DNA of 34,724 nt from an uncultured Desulfofustis sp. (lineage in GTDB: Bacteria > Desulfobacterota > Desulfobulbia > Desulfobulbales > Desulfocapsaceae). The notes beneath the pieces were generated by a model. The model worked only from the letters and a program-made list of their open reading frames with translations, made no database searches and was not told the DNA's origin. Location of the stretch: the NCBI GenBank assembly GCA_905479735.1, contig CAJQNS010000124.1:1-34724 (forward strand). The letters run 5' to 3'. The position numbers and the translations under genes were made by a program. Of this stretch, positions 1-8,960 are shown piece by piece. How positions within the stretch are numbered: position 1 is the first letter of the stretch; each line of letters opens with the position of its first letter.

Positions 1-1205
1 CCACTCAGGCTGAGGTCAGGGTTGCTTAACTGACCTGTAAAAGTGGTAACCCTGGCCTCGTAGCTGAGCGTCTCGTCCGACCATTTTCCAGCTGAGTGCA
101 GCTCAGCATCAATTTTCAGGCCGATCTCTTCACTAAAAGATGAGAGATCAAGCTCAGTGATGGTGGCCGATGCATCCCAGGCCAGGGTGTCATCGAAATC
201 AATTGCTCCGTTAACCTGCGCAGTGCTGCCGTCATAGCTGATCAGCGCTGAGACAACCTCCGCCCTGCTCTGATCTCCCGCAATATCGATATCGACCTGA
301 ACCGGCGGCTGATTCGCTGCACGGTATTCGCCCAGCAGCGAGCCGCGGTAATCAGCTGGCCGGCCCGAAGTTCTGAAATCAAAATCCACCTCAGCAGCAG
401 GCCAGCCTGGCGCTATCGTCCTAAGCTCAAGTGCTTCGGCGCTGCCGGCCAGATCCCAGCTTGCCTCACTCAACAGTTTTTTGATCCGGCCTGAAATCAC
501 CACCTCTGCCGGGCTGGTAATCGATAAGGCGACCTCGGTCTGGGTAAGGGTCCCGTCAACGTGCACCTCACCCGTCATCTTGTTGAACTGCTGAAAATCT
601 GTCCACCAGGTGCCTTGGGCAGCGATGGAATTCTCCCCGGTAATCTGCAGCTGCCCATGGAGATCGAACCCGTAATTGGGAGTATGCAGCAAGACCTGGC
701 CGATGGTAAGGCTATCCTCATCGCTGCTAAATGAAGCAAGAAACTGCTCGACTTCAATCAGTTCCATATCCGCATCTGAAAGGATCAACGCCTTTTCAAT
801 CTGCAGTCTGTCAATAAGAAGTGATAAAGGGAGAGAAGGGAGAACAAATGATCTTTCAGCCTTGACCGCTGCCACATCATCATCGCCAGGCCTTAAAGCT
901 ATCGAAAGCCCCTGCAGGGATATATCATTAATGTGCAGTTTCCTTTGCAAAAGCTCAGCAGGGCGCCAATCAACGCTGAGCCTGTCAATGGTGATAAGAG
1001 CTGCGGAAGTTTCAAGGGTAACCTCCTCCAGCTGCCACGCATCTGCAAGTCGGCCACTGGCACTTGTTACATTCAGCGAGATCGCCGGCAGGCCTGAGAC
1101 AAGTGAAATCAGCGCCCGCAGGCCGGCGGAACTCGTTATCCCGGCGGTGATAAGAGCGCCTAACAGCACAATTGAAATTCCTGCTATCCAGATAAACCTG
1201 CGCAT
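1..1205 (-). CDS. tamB: TamB-like translocation and assembly module protein, N-terminal part
   Basis: This reading frame is open from an ATG at 1205 down to the left edge, giving about 401 codons of what should be a protein of over 1000 residues. It starts with two arginines and a single hydrophobic segment (about residues 4-25), as expected of an inner-membrane signal anchor. It continues with repetitive, beta-rich sequence without catalytic motifs, the texture of AsmA/TamB periplasmic proteins. TamB spans the periplasm and works with TamA in outer-membrane protein or lipid transport. The ATG overlaps the tamA stop codon by one base (TGATG), so the two are translationally coupled. The identification rests mainly on its position directly behind tamA plus this architecture. 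The diagnostic C-terminal DUF490 domain lies outside the window. Confidence 0.82.
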   Translation of the reverse strand, partial: MRRFIWIAGISIVLLGALITAGITSSAGLRALISLVSGLPAISLNVTSASGRLADAWQLEEVTLETSAALITIDRLSVDWRPAELLQRKLHINDISLQGLSIALRPGDDDVAAVKAERSFVLPSLPLSLLIDRLQIEKALILSDADMELIEVEQFLASFSSDEDSLTIGQVLLHTPNYGFDLHGQLQITGENSIAAQGTWWTDFQQFNKMTGEVHVDGTLTQTEVALSITSPAEVVISGRIKKLLSEASWDLAGSAEALELRTIAPGWPAAEVDFDFRTSGRPADYRGSLLGEYRAANQPPVQVDIDIAGDQSRAEVVSALISYDGSTAQVNGAIDFDDTLAWDASATITELDLSSFSEEIGLKIDAELHSAGKWSDETLSYEARVTTFTGQLSNPDLSLS

Positions 1206-2992
1206 CACAGATCCGTCCCGACACTTATGAATACGTATTGTGCACTCCCCAGCTCCCTCAGCGGATAAGCCAGATCGAGGCGGGCCTGACCAAACGGCAA
1301 GGCCAGGCCGACACCGACGCCAACGCCGTGGGCAAAATCTACCGTAAAGTCATCCATTGCATTACCGGTGTCATAGAAGGCAGCAACTCGCCAGAGCTCG
1401 GACAGGCTTTTTTCAATTTCTATACTTCCGGTCAGCATGTAGGTGCCGCCGACAACATTTCCGTCCTCATCTTCGGGGCCAAGGGTGCGGTACCGGTATC
1501 CCCTGACACTTCTCTCACCGCCAGCGTAAAACCTTTGTGAAGGAGGAATATCATCGATCGAATCCACCAGAGTATAACCGATCGAGCCTCTGCCGATCAG
1601 TCGCCAACTTGACAGTGGCGTGACAATCAGACGCCCGTCTCCCCTTAAACTGAGAAATGAGGCATCAGAGACGAATTCCTCGCTGGCGCCATGAACTTCA
1701 ACCGAGGCGCGCAAGCCGTTTTCGGTGTTTATGACGCTATCGGCAAAGGCCCACGATCCCTTTACTCCCGGCATCAGCAACTCGTTCTCACCAGTGGTTT
1801 CACCAATTCGATAATCCTCACGGAGGATCTCCAGTGAGACACCGTAAAATCGTTTAGTGGTCATATATTCAAAGCCCAGTCCCCCGGAATACATATTGGT
1901 GACCGTGTCTTCCCATAGCTCACGATTCCATAGAGCAGATCCGGCAACGGTGTTGAAACGTGGATCAGCAACCGGAATACGATAATTGACCACACAATAG
2001 CTCTCCTGCTCGCCGACCATAAAGGAGGTGTTCAGACGATGCCCGCTCTGGTTTAACAGTCTGTTCATCCATTCAAACCTGAGATGAGCCTTCGTATCAG
2101 TGGCATAGCCTACACCGATGCTATAGAGGTTGTAATTTTCAAGCGGCTCCAGCTCTATCGATACTGGTATGTATTTGCCCTCTGGATTATCGGTGTCGCC
2201 CTTGACCAGAACCTGGCCGAAGTAATCCGTTCGATAAAGGTCACGCTGCAGTTCCTGTAGTTCTCGTGGTATAAACCAGCCTCCTCGTTGGAAAGGAACG
2301 AAGCGAGCCAGCAGTTCATCGGAGATTACTTGCTGATCTGAAGATACCTCACCAAACAGATAGCGCTGCCCCGTGTCTAAAACCAATTCAATTTCAGCCA
2401 CATAGGACGTCCGGTCAATGCGGATTTCATGCACCGTGTAAACGGCATCGAGAAAGCCAAGCGCACGGGTATGGCGCAGCAGATCTCTCTTACCGGTTTC
2501 ATAATTGGCCTGGAGCAGAGCAGCCCCTTTTACCAGATCGAAAAACCTTTCAGCGTCGCTCAGTTCCGTCAGCTCGGCTCCTTCTCCGACAATACTGATG
2601 GACATTGAATCGAGGAGGACCGGATCACCAACGGTGATATGATAGAAGGCCTGCCACCCCAAATCACTGTTCTGCAGCTCGGATTTAACATTGACGGAAT
2701 AGTAGCCAAACGGTGCCAGAGAAGCCTTGATATCTGGTTCTGCCAATCTGTGCAGGCGCCTGATTTCGGTTTCGCTCAATTCACTATTCTGGCTGAAGCG
2801 ATTAATTCTAAGCCGGGCCATGACATTGTCATACAGTCTTCCTTTGACGCCATCGACCGTGATTGTCAAAGCCGTCTCAGTCTCGGCCAGGCAGGGAGCG
2901 AAAGTGATCAGCAGGAGCAGAATGGAAAAAAATAAGGTTCGATTACGCAACGATACGTTATGATCAGCTAATGGATGTAGGTAGTCTTTCAA
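1205..2992 (-). CDS. tamA: TamA/BamA-family outer-membrane beta-barrel assembly protein
   Basis: A 595-residue Omp85-superfamily protein. It has a hydrophobic signal peptide (about residues 19-36, ending in LAE), a periplasmic region to about residue 270 consistent with POTRA domains, and a C-terminal half made of alternating beta strands. The conserved lid-loop motif of Omp85 barrels is visible as VRGY at residues 496-499. The length suits TamA (about 580) better than BamA (about 800), and the coupled tamB supports that. The start is uncertain. The chosen codon is a TTG at 2992, there is no ATG ahead of the signal peptide, and a second in-frame TTG 13 codons later would give a shorter n-region. 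Neither has a clear Shine-Dalgarno sequence. A good sigma-70 promoter lies about 40 bases upstream. Confidence 0.88.
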   Translation of the reverse strand: MKDYLHPLADHNVSLRNRTLFFSILLLLITFAPCLAETETALTITVDGVKGRLYDNVMARLRINRFSQNSELSETEIRRLHRLAEPDIKASLAPFGYYSVNVKSELQNSDLGWQAFYHITVGDPVLLDSMSISIVGEGAELTELSDAERFFDLVKGAALLQANYETGKRDLLRHTRALGFLDAVYTVHEIRIDRTSYVAEIELVLDTGQRYLFGEVSSDQQVISDELLARFVPFQRGGWFIPRELQELQRDLYRTDYFGQVLVKGDTDNPEGKYIPVSIELEPLENYNLYSIGVGYATDTKAHLRFEWMNRLLNQSGHRLNTSFMVGEQESYCVVNYRIPVADPRFNTVAGSALWNRELWEDTVTNMYSGGLGFEYMTTKRFYGVSLEILREDYRIGETTGENELLMPGVKGSWAFADSVINTENGLRASVEVHGASEEFVSDASFLSLRGDGRLIVTPLSSWRLIGRGSIGYTLVDSIDDIPPSQRFYAGGERSVRGYRYRTLGPEDEDGNVVGGTYMLTGSIEIEKSLSELWRVAAFYDTGNAMDDFTVDFAHGVGVGVGLALPFGQARLDLAYPLRELGSAQYVFISVGTDL

Positions 2993-3031
2993 AAACTTCG
3001 GCCGTTCGATGGCAATTGAGGCAATTTGCCC

Positions 3032-3061
3032 ATTATAGTCGGATTAAGACATGAACTACAA
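3032..3061 (-). promoter_or_regulatory. Putative sigma-70 promoter for tamA-tamB
   Basis: Reading the minus strand, TTGTAG (3061-3056), an 18-base spacer and a perfect TATAAT (3037-3032) form a promoter-like element about 40 bases ahead of the tamA start. The -35 lies inside the first codons of rlmD. On the plus strand, TATAGT at 3034-3039 overlaps the same bases and may be the rlmD -10 box, although no good partner -35 is seen for it. Confidence 0.5.
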
Positions 3062-4394
3062 TACTCCCCGGGTTGTCACAATAAAAAAGATTATTAACGG
3101 CGGCTACGGCCTGGCCCAGTTGCCCACCGGCAAGGCCGTGCTCGTCCGCTACGCGCTGCCGGGCGAGACTGTTTCCATTTCACTTGTCAGACAACAGAAA
3201 CGATTTGATTACACGGCAGTGGCCGAGGTTATCGAACCAAGCCCCGACAGGATCGCAGCCCCCTGCCCCTATTACCACCGTTGCGGCGGCTGTGACCTGC
3301 AGCATGCCAGCTACACCGCACAGTGTAGGCTAAAAGATGAGATCATCAGAGATCTGCTCTCCGGAAGTGAATCGAAGACGCTCCAGCAGTCCGTTTCCCG
3401 CCTCAGGCCGATCATTGGCTCTGCTGATCATTTCGGCTACCGTCAGCGCATCAGGATGAAGATTGATGAGAGGGGCAACCCCGGTTTCAGCCACTTCCGC
3501 TCACACAAGATCATCACCGTTAAAAACTGTCTGCTGGCAACCGAGCCAATCAACACCTGTCTGAGCGAACTGCGTACCCACGCCGAGTTCAAACATCTCG
3601 GCTCGATCAGTGAAGAATTGGAACTCAGCCTCAATCAACTCAGCGGCAAGGTGTCACTGCACCTTATCCTGCGCCGACCGCCGCGGCCTGCAGACCGGCG
3701 CCGGGCCCAAACATTGGCCGCTGACATCGATATCCTGGATCGACTCTTTTTCTCCGGCCAGAACTTTGCCCAGGAAGGTCCTTTTGGCGATGGAGAACAA
3801 CGGCAGGACAATCTTCTTGGTTTTGAATTCGAAGATGAACAGCCTCTAACGCTGCGCTGGGAAGTCGGCGGATTCAGCCAGGTAAATCTGCCGCAGAATC
3901 TAAAAATGATCCAGCTGGTTGATCAGTTCGTTCAGCCGGAACCAACAGACAGGATTCTCGACCTCTACTGCGGTATGGGGAATTTCTCGGTGGTGCTGGC
4001 CCGTCAAGCAGGGGCCGTCCTCGGCATCGAAGGCCAGGGCTCGGCAATCAGAAGTGCCAAAAGAAATGCTGAGCGCAACCATCTTACCAACTGTACCTTC
4101 ATCAAAAGCGAAGTGGCCTCCGCCTGCCGGGATCTTGCCGCCAACGGTGAAACCTTTGCTACCGTCGTCTGTGACCCGCCGCGCCGGGGCCTCAGCGGAC
4201 TGGCCGGGCTGGCGGGGAGCCTGGCCCGCAAGCGAATCGTCTACATCAGTTGCGATCCTGCCACCCTGTGCAGAGATCTGCAGGAAATTGTCGGTCAGGG
4301 ATTTGTTATTGGGGCAATTCAGCCGCTGGATATGTTCCCTCAGACTCATCACCTCGAAACGGTCGTCCTTCTGGAAAAGGAGCCGTCCGGATAG
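3051..4394 (+). CDS. rlmD: 23S rRNA (uracil-5-)-methyltransferase, RlmD/RumA family
   Basis: A 447-residue enzyme that uses SAM to make 5-methyluridine in RNA; RlmD modifies U1939 of 23S rRNA. The N-terminus is a TRAM RNA-binding domain (about residues 5-62). The iron-sulfur cluster ligands of the family are present: C72, C78 and C81 in a Cx5CGGC motif, and C160. The methyltransferase fold shows the SAM loop DLYCGMGNF (about 304-312), DPPRRG (375-380) and the catalytic nucleophile C401 in SCDP. Length matches the family. The ATG follows a weak ribosome site and only about a dozen bases of possible leader. It is divergent from tamA and followed by a terminator, so it appears monocistronic. Exact target specificity (U1939, or U747 as for RlmC) cannot be told from sequence alone. 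Confidence 0.93.
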   Translation: MNYNTPRVVTIKKIINGGYGLAQLPTGKAVLVRYALPGETVSISLVRQQKRFDYTAVAEVIEPSPDRIAAPCPYYHRCGGCDLQHASYTAQCRLKDEIIRDLLSGSESKTLQQSVSRLRPIIGSADHFGYRQRIRMKIDERGNPGFSHFRSHKIITVKNCLLATEPINTCLSELRTHAEFKHLGSISEELELSLNQLSGKVSLHLILRRPPRPADRRRAQTLAADIDILDRLFFSGQNFAQEGPFGDGEQRQDNLLGFEFEDEQPLTLRWEVGGFSQVNLPQNLKMIQLVDQFVQPEPTDRILDLYCGMGNFSVVLARQAGAVLGIEGQGSAIRSAKRNAERNHLTNCTFIKSEVASACRDLAANGETFATVVCDPPRRGLSGLAGLAGSLARKRIVYISCDPATLCRDLQEIVGQGFVIGAIQPLDMFPQTHHLETVVLLEKEPSG

Positions 4395-4483
4395 CGAAAA
4401 CATTGACAACCCGCCTAATTATCTGTAAACGAATAGTGGGCTGTGAAGCCCGCGAGCCGTGTTACCCATACACCTCCAGATCA

Positions 4484-4506
4484 AGCGGCCCTGCGCCGCT
4501 TTTTTT
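4484..4506 (+). terminator. Rho-independent terminator after rlmD
   Basis: AGCGGC (4484-4489), a 5-base loop and GCCGCT (4495-4500) form a 6-bp GC-rich stem followed by a run of seven T (4500-4506). It ends the rlmD transcript and insulates lysS downstream. A smaller hairpin, GGGCT-GTGA-AGCCC, sits a little upstream near 4439-4452. Confidence 0.82.
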
Positions 4507-4592
4507 AATGGCTACCTTATATTAATCAGCTGCGTCAATCCAACGCAGTCAACCAAGGCGATTATTGTGACCGCCTCTAAGCAGGACCTATT

Positions 4593-6119
4593 ATGAGCAG
4601 TGAAAACCAGTTTCTCGCCCAGCGAAGAGAAAAAGCCCAGACATTAGCGGATCTCGGCGTAAAACTGTATTCCAATAGTTTCAAACCCGCAGACCGTATC
4701 AGTGATCTGCTTCCCAAAGCGGAGCAGCTGGAACCGCAGCAGAAAGAGGAAGGCGGCGCTACTTATAGCATCGCCGGCCGGATCATGGCCATGCGCAAAT
4801 TTGGCAAGGCAGCCTTCATTACAGTCGCCGACGCCACTGATCAGATGCAGGTTTATGTCCGCAAGGATACGGTTGGCGACGAGCAGTTCAGTGCCTTCAA
4901 GAAATACGACATCGGCGATATCGTCGGTACCCGGGGACAGCTGTTCAAGACCAAGACCGGCGAACCGTCTCTCCATGCGGACTTTATCACCATGGTCTCC
5001 AAATCGCTGCGGCCCATGCCCGAAAAATGGCACGGGCTCACCGATGTTGAAACCCGGTACCGGCAGCGTTACGTTGACCTGCTCGTTACTCCCGAGAGCA
5101 AAGAGACCTTTCGCAAGCGGGTGGAAATCATCCGGCTGGTTCGTGAATACCTGAGCGACCGCGGCTTTCTCGAAGTCGAAACCCCGATGATGCAGCCGGT
5201 TCCCGGAGGGGCCACGGCCAAACCGTTCAAGACATTCCATAATGCCCTCAACATGGATCTCTACCTGCGCATCGCGCCGGAACTGTATCTTAAGAGGCTG
5301 CTGGTGGGTGGTCTAGAAAAAGTCTTTGAGATCAACCGCAATTTCAGAAACGAGGGGCTCTCCACCAGACATAACCCTGAGTTTACCATGCTCGAATTTT
5401 ATCAGGCCTACGCCACCTATGACGACCTGATCGACCTGACGGAGGACATGATTTCCTCGGTCTGCGAGGCGGTGAACGGTACCATGAATATCACCTATCA
5501 GGGGACGGATGTCGACCTGAGCCCGCCCTGGAAGCGTTTGACCATGGCTGAAGCCCTGGTCGAGATCGGCGGAGTTGACCCGGAAATCCTGGCTGACGAC
5601 GACAAGGTGATCAGTCATGCCAAGGGTCTGGGCCTCAAGCTGGAACAGCAGGCCGGACCCGGCAAGGCGAAAACCGAACTGTTCGAACTCCTGGTCGAGG
5701 AGAAGCTGATCGATCCGACCTTTATCACCTCCTACCCGACCGAAGTCTCGCCGCTGGCCAGGCGCAACGAGGACGACCCGAGTGTCACCGATCGCTTCGA
5801 ACTGTTTATCACCGGCCGGGAGATCGCCAACGCCTTCAGCGAATTGAACGATCCGGTCGACCAGAGAGAACGTTTCGAGAAACAGATTGCCGAACGGGGC
5901 GATGACGATGAGGTACATCCGGTTCTCGATGTCGATTATATACGTGCCCTGGAGTATGGTATGCCTTCGGCCGCCGGAGAGGGGATAGGGATTGACCGGC
6001 TGGTCATGCTGCTGACCGATTCGCCCTCTATCAGAGACGTCATCCTTTTCCCGCAGATGAAGCCGGAAGAAAAGATGCAAAAAGACCAAACCACTGACCA
6101 ACTGACGGACAACGGCTGA
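4593..6119 (+). CDS. lysS: Lysyl-tRNA synthetase, class II
   Basis: A 508-residue class II aminoacyl-tRNA synthetase that charges tRNA-Lys. The N-terminal OB-fold anticodon-binding domain covers about residues 50-150 (it contains GRIMAMRKFGKAAF). The catalytic core follows, with motif 2 as FRNEGLSTRHNPEF, the lysine-pocket segment TGREIANAFSELNDP, and motif 3 as GEGIGIDRLVML near the C-terminus. The length is the standard one for bacterial LysS. The ATG at 4593 is preceded by AGCAGGAC as a ribosome site. The 90 bases ahead of it contain two small hairpins but no recognisable T-box. The stop codon lies one base before the lolC start, so lysS heads a lysS-lolC-lolD operon. Confidence 0.97.
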   Translation: MSSENQFLAQRREKAQTLADLGVKLYSNSFKPADRISDLLPKAEQLEPQQKEEGGATYSIAGRIMAMRKFGKAAFITVADATDQMQVYVRKDTVGDEQFSAFKKYDIGDIVGTRGQLFKTKTGEPSLHADFITMVSKSLRPMPEKWHGLTDVETRYRQRYVDLLVTPESKETFRKRVEIIRLVREYLSDRGFLEVETPMMQPVPGGATAKPFKTFHNALNMDLYLRIAPELYLKRLLVGGLEKVFEINRNFRNEGLSTRHNPEFTMLEFYQAYATYDDLIDLTEDMISSVCEAVNGTMNITYQGTDVDLSPPWKRLTMAEALVEIGGVDPEILADDDKVISHAKGLGLKLEQQAGPGKAKTELFELLVEEKLIDPTFITSYPTEVSPLARRNEDDPSVTDRFELFITGREIANAFSELNDPVDQRERFEKQIAERGDDDEVHPVLDVDYIRALEYGMPSAAGEGIGIDRLVMLLTDSPSIRDVILFPQMKPEEKMQKDQTTDQLTDNG

Positions 6120-6120
6120 T

Positions 6121-7347
6121 ATGTACGAGTGGTTCATCAGCCGGAGGTATTTGCGAGCCAAGCATCGGCATGGCTTTATTTCGCTGATCTCGCTGATCTC
6201 GGTGATCGGCATCACCGTCGGGGTCATTGCCCTGATCGTGGTTCTATCGGTCTATTCTGGATTTACCGATGGACTGCGTGATCAGATTCTTGGTATCAAC
6301 AGCCATATCATTGTCCAGCGTGTTGAAGGGGCCATCGACAACTACGAACTGAAGCGCGACCAGGTGCTGAGCGTCGAGGGCGTCAATGGGGCAACACCGT
6401 ACCTCTATGCCCAAACCCTGGTGAGTGGAACCGCCGGTGGTTCAGGCATTATCCTGAGAGGCATCGAGCCGGAAACGGCCAAAAAGGTAGTCAGTCTCTC
6501 CGAACAGATGATCGCCGGCAGTATCGATGATTTGACTTTTGACAAAGATGAACGGCTGCCGCCGATCATCCTCGGCGCCCAACTGGCCGACGACCTCAGG
6601 GTCACGGTGGGCGGCAAGGTCAGGCTTATCTCTCCTTCCGGGCCGTTGACCCCCATGGGGGTGATACCGAAAATCAAGACCTGCCGGGTTGCCGGGATTT
6701 TCGAATCCGGCATGTACGAGTACGATTCTTCACTGGCCTACATGCATATACACGCCGTCCAGGAGTTCCTCGAGGTTGGCGATGTCGCCCACGGCATCGA
6801 GGTGCTGGTCGACAAAGAACTGCTCAACAAAGCTGATGAAGTAGCCCAGGCGATTGTCGCCAAAGTCGGTCCCGGCACCATCGCCCGCGACTGGATGTCG
6901 ATGAACCGCAACCTGTTCGCCGCTTTCAAGCTCGAGAAAATCGGCATGTTCATCTGCGTGGCCCTGATCATTCTGGTGGCTGCCCTGAACATCATCAGTG
7001 CCCTGATCATGCTGGTCATGGAGAAGGGTCGTGATATCGCCATACTCAAATCGATGGGAGCGACCTCGGCTTCGATCATGAAAATTTTCTTTCTTCAGGG
7101 GCTGGTCATTTCGGTGACCGGAACGGTGCTCGGTGTTTTGGGCGGTCTCGGACTATGTGAGCTTCTGTCCAGGTATCAGTTCATCGAACTGCCGTCCAAC
7201 GTCTACCCGATGACCACCCTGCCGATCAAGGTGCTGCCCACCGATGTCATGATCATCGCCTGCTGCTCGATCATCATCAGCCTCTCGGCAACGATCTATC
7301 CATCATGGCAGGCGTCGCGGGTGAAGCCGGCGGAGGTGCTCTCATGA
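6121..7347 (+). CDS. lolC: Lipoprotein-releasing ABC transporter permease LolC/LolE
   Basis: A 408-residue permease of the FtsX/MacB type. One transmembrane helix lies near the N-terminus (about residues 20-45). A large periplasmic domain follows (about 46-270), then three helices in the C-terminal third (about 275-300, 320-345 and 370-395). This is the LolC/LolE plan: with the ATPase LolD it extracts mature lipoproteins from the inner membrane for transfer to LolA. Only one permease gene is present here. It could form a homodimer, as in bacteria with a single LolC/E-type subunit, or a partner may lie elsewhere. Its last codons contain the lolD ribosome site and its stop overlaps the lolD start (ATGA), indicating coupled translation. 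Confidence 0.93.
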   Translation: MYEWFISRRYLRAKHRHGFISLISLISVIGITVGVIALIVVLSVYSGFTDGLRDQILGINSHIIVQRVEGAIDNYELKRDQVLSVEGVNGATPYLYAQTLVSGTAGGSGIILRGIEPETAKKVVSLSEQMIAGSIDDLTFDKDERLPPIILGAQLADDLRVTVGGKVRLISPSGPLTPMGVIPKIKTCRVAGIFESGMYEYDSSLAYMHIHAVQEFLEVGDVAHGIEVLVDKELLNKADEVAQAIVAKVGPGTIARDWMSMNRNLFAAFKLEKIGMFICVALIILVAALNIISALIMLVMEKGRDIAILKSMGATSASIMKIFFLQGLVISVTGTVLGVLGGLGLCELLSRYQFIELPSNVYPMTTLPIKVLPTDVMIIACCSIIISLSATIYPSWQASRVKPAEVLS

Positions 7348-8027
7348 GTCCGCCGCTGCTGCAGGCGACGGACCTGCGTAAAACCTATTCCAATGGGCTG
7401 AGAGAAATCGAGGTGCTGAAGGGAATCGACCTGGCGGTTGAGCCCGGTGAGATGACCGCGATCGTCGGCGCTTCCGGCTCGGGTAAAACGACACTGCTGC
7501 AGATCCTCGGAACCCTGGCCCCCATTACGGGCGGTCAACTGCTGTTCAAGGGCAGCCGCCTCGATCAGAAAAACGATAAAGAACTGGCTGCCTTTCGCAA
7601 TAAGTCACTGGGCTTTATCTTTCAATTTCACCATCTGCTGCCCGAATTCAGTGCCCTTGAAAATGTCATGATGCCGGCCCTGATCTCGGGCAGATCGAGA
7701 CAACAAGCCGAGGTACCGGCACGGCAGCTGCTGACGGCGGTCGAGCTTGATCATCGAGAACAGCACCGGGTGCACGAACTGTCCGGCGGTGAGCAGCAGC
7801 GCACCGCCTTGGCCCGGTCGCTTATCATGGAACCGGAACTGCTGCTGGCCGATGAACCGACAGGAAACCTGGACAGCAGAGCCGGGGGAATGGTCTTCAA
7901 ACTGCTGCAATCGATCTGCAGAGACCGCTCGCTCGCCGTTCTGATGGTTACCCATAATCGACTGCTGGCCGATCAGATGGACCGCTGCCTGACCCTGAGC
8001 GATGGAATATTGAGTAAAACGGTGTAA
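7344..8027 (+). CDS. lolD: Lipoprotein-releasing ABC transporter ATPase LolD
   Basis: A 227-residue ABC ATPase of the LolD/MacB/FtsE group that powers lipoprotein release with the LolC-type permease encoded just upstream. Seen in the protein: Walker A GASGSGKTT (residues 42-50), ABC signature LSGGEQQR (146-153), and Walker B LLLADEP (166-172). A D-loop follows as TGNLD. The start at 7344 is chosen because it forms an ATGA overlap with the lolC stop and follows GGAGG (7332-7336) at the right distance. An in-frame codon at 7305 would add 13 low-complexity residues and lacks such a site. Confidence 0.95.
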   Translation: MSPPLLQATDLRKTYSNGLREIEVLKGIDLAVEPGEMTAIVGASGSGKTTLLQILGTLAPITGGQLLFKGSRLDQKNDKELAAFRNKSLGFIFQFHHLLPEFSALENVMMPALISGRSRQQAEVPARQLLTAVELDHREQHRVHELSGGEQQRTALARSLIMEPELLLADEPTGNLDSRAGGMVFKLLQSICRDRSLAVLMVTHNRLLADQMDRCLTLSDGILSKTV

Positions 8028-8090
8028 TCGTGTGAGAGCAAACAAGACGTCTGTTGAGCCGGCAGCGCGGATTACTGCAAGGAGTGCCAG

Positions 8091-8903
8091 ATGCCCTACA
8101 CCTCCGATTCCAGAGGCTATAAAAACCTGTTGAGGGGCAACCCCGACGCCGTCAGAATCCTTGCCGAAGGCGACTCGTGGTTCGCCTATCCCCGCCGCTA
8201 CCTTGCCTTTGGTCCGCCTTCCAACATTGTCCAGGTCCTGGCCGAACGGGAATACTATGTGATCTACTCAACGGCCAGCATCGGCGACGAAGCCGCTGCC
8301 ATGATGACCGGTGAACAGAAGTTCAGCTTCACTAAACGGCTCGGCACCAACGAGTTTGATATCATCCTCTTTTCAGGGGGCGGCAACGACATCGTCGGCA
8401 GGTACGATTTTGACCTTTTTCTGAAACCCAGAAGCAGCGGTCCTCACTGGCAGGACTGCATCGAAGTCGAGCGGCTTGACAACAAGCTCGATCTGATCGA
8501 ATCGGTCTATATGGAGGTAATGGAACGGGTGATCCACTATTCGGTTAACACCGACGTCAGGGTGGTGAGCCACAACTACGATTTCTGCGTTCCCTCACCT
8601 GAGGGCTATGAGCTTTTCGACCTGTTCCCCATCGGCGAATCGTGGCTCTTCCCCTTCCTGCAGGAAAAGAACTTCACCGACGGAGACGAGCAGAAAGCGG
8701 TGATCAGGTTCATGCTCGAACGCTTTGCAGAGCGGCTTGCCCGGGTAGAGAACAGGTATCCGGACAAACTCTTCATTACCAACACCCAGGGCACTCTGGC
8801 ATCGAACCAGTGGCGCAACGAAATACACCCGACCCCGGCCGGATTCAGGAAAATCGCCTCACTCATCCACCGCACCATTCAGAAGGCGTTGGCCGAGGGC
8901 TAA
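8091..8903 (+). CDS. SGNH/GDSL-family hydrolase of unknown substrate
   Basis: A 270-residue protein with the sequence blocks of the SGNH esterase/lipase fold. Block I is GDSW with the presumed nucleophile S29. Block III is GGND (97-100), supplying oxyanion-hole residues. Block V is NEIHP with H246. The usual acidic partner three residues before the histidine is N243 here, with E244 next to it, so the catalytic triad may be a dyad or use another acid. There is no signal peptide, so it is predicted to be cytoplasmic. The ATG has a good AAGGAG ribosome site. It lies 63 bases after lolD and may be read from the same transcript. The substrate cannot be told. Family members act on lipids, acylated sugars or small esters. 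Confidence 0.75.
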   Translation: MPYTSDSRGYKNLLRGNPDAVRILAEGDSWFAYPRRYLAFGPPSNIVQVLAEREYYVIYSTASIGDEAAAMMTGEQKFSFTKRLGTNEFDIILFSGGGNDIVGRYDFDLFLKPRSSGPHWQDCIEVERLDNKLDLIESVYMEVMERVIHYSVNTDVRVVSHNYDFCVPSPEGYELFDLFPIGESWLFPFLQEKNFTDGDEQKAVIRFMLERFAERLARVENRYPDKLFITNTQGTLASNQWRNEIHPTPAGFRKIASLIHRTIQKALAEG

Positions 8904-8960
8904 CGACCATCTTACAAAATTAGGATTTTGGCCCAAAAGACAATTTTCCCGGAGGTGTGC

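Noticed and set aside
676-1230. A 184-codon open frame on the plus strand opposite the tamB fragment
   Set aside because: The minus-strand frame is continuous with an N-terminal membrane anchor and is coupled to tamA. The plus-strand frame is serine-rich shadow sequence.
4395-4592. Possible T-box or other riboswitch before lysS
   Set aside because: The hairpins are short, there is no T-box sequence or specifier loop, and the terminator is explained as the end of rlmD.
5313-6227. A 304-codon open frame on the minus strand across lysS and the lolC start
   Set aside because: It is antisense to two clearly conserved genes and has no recognisable family motif.
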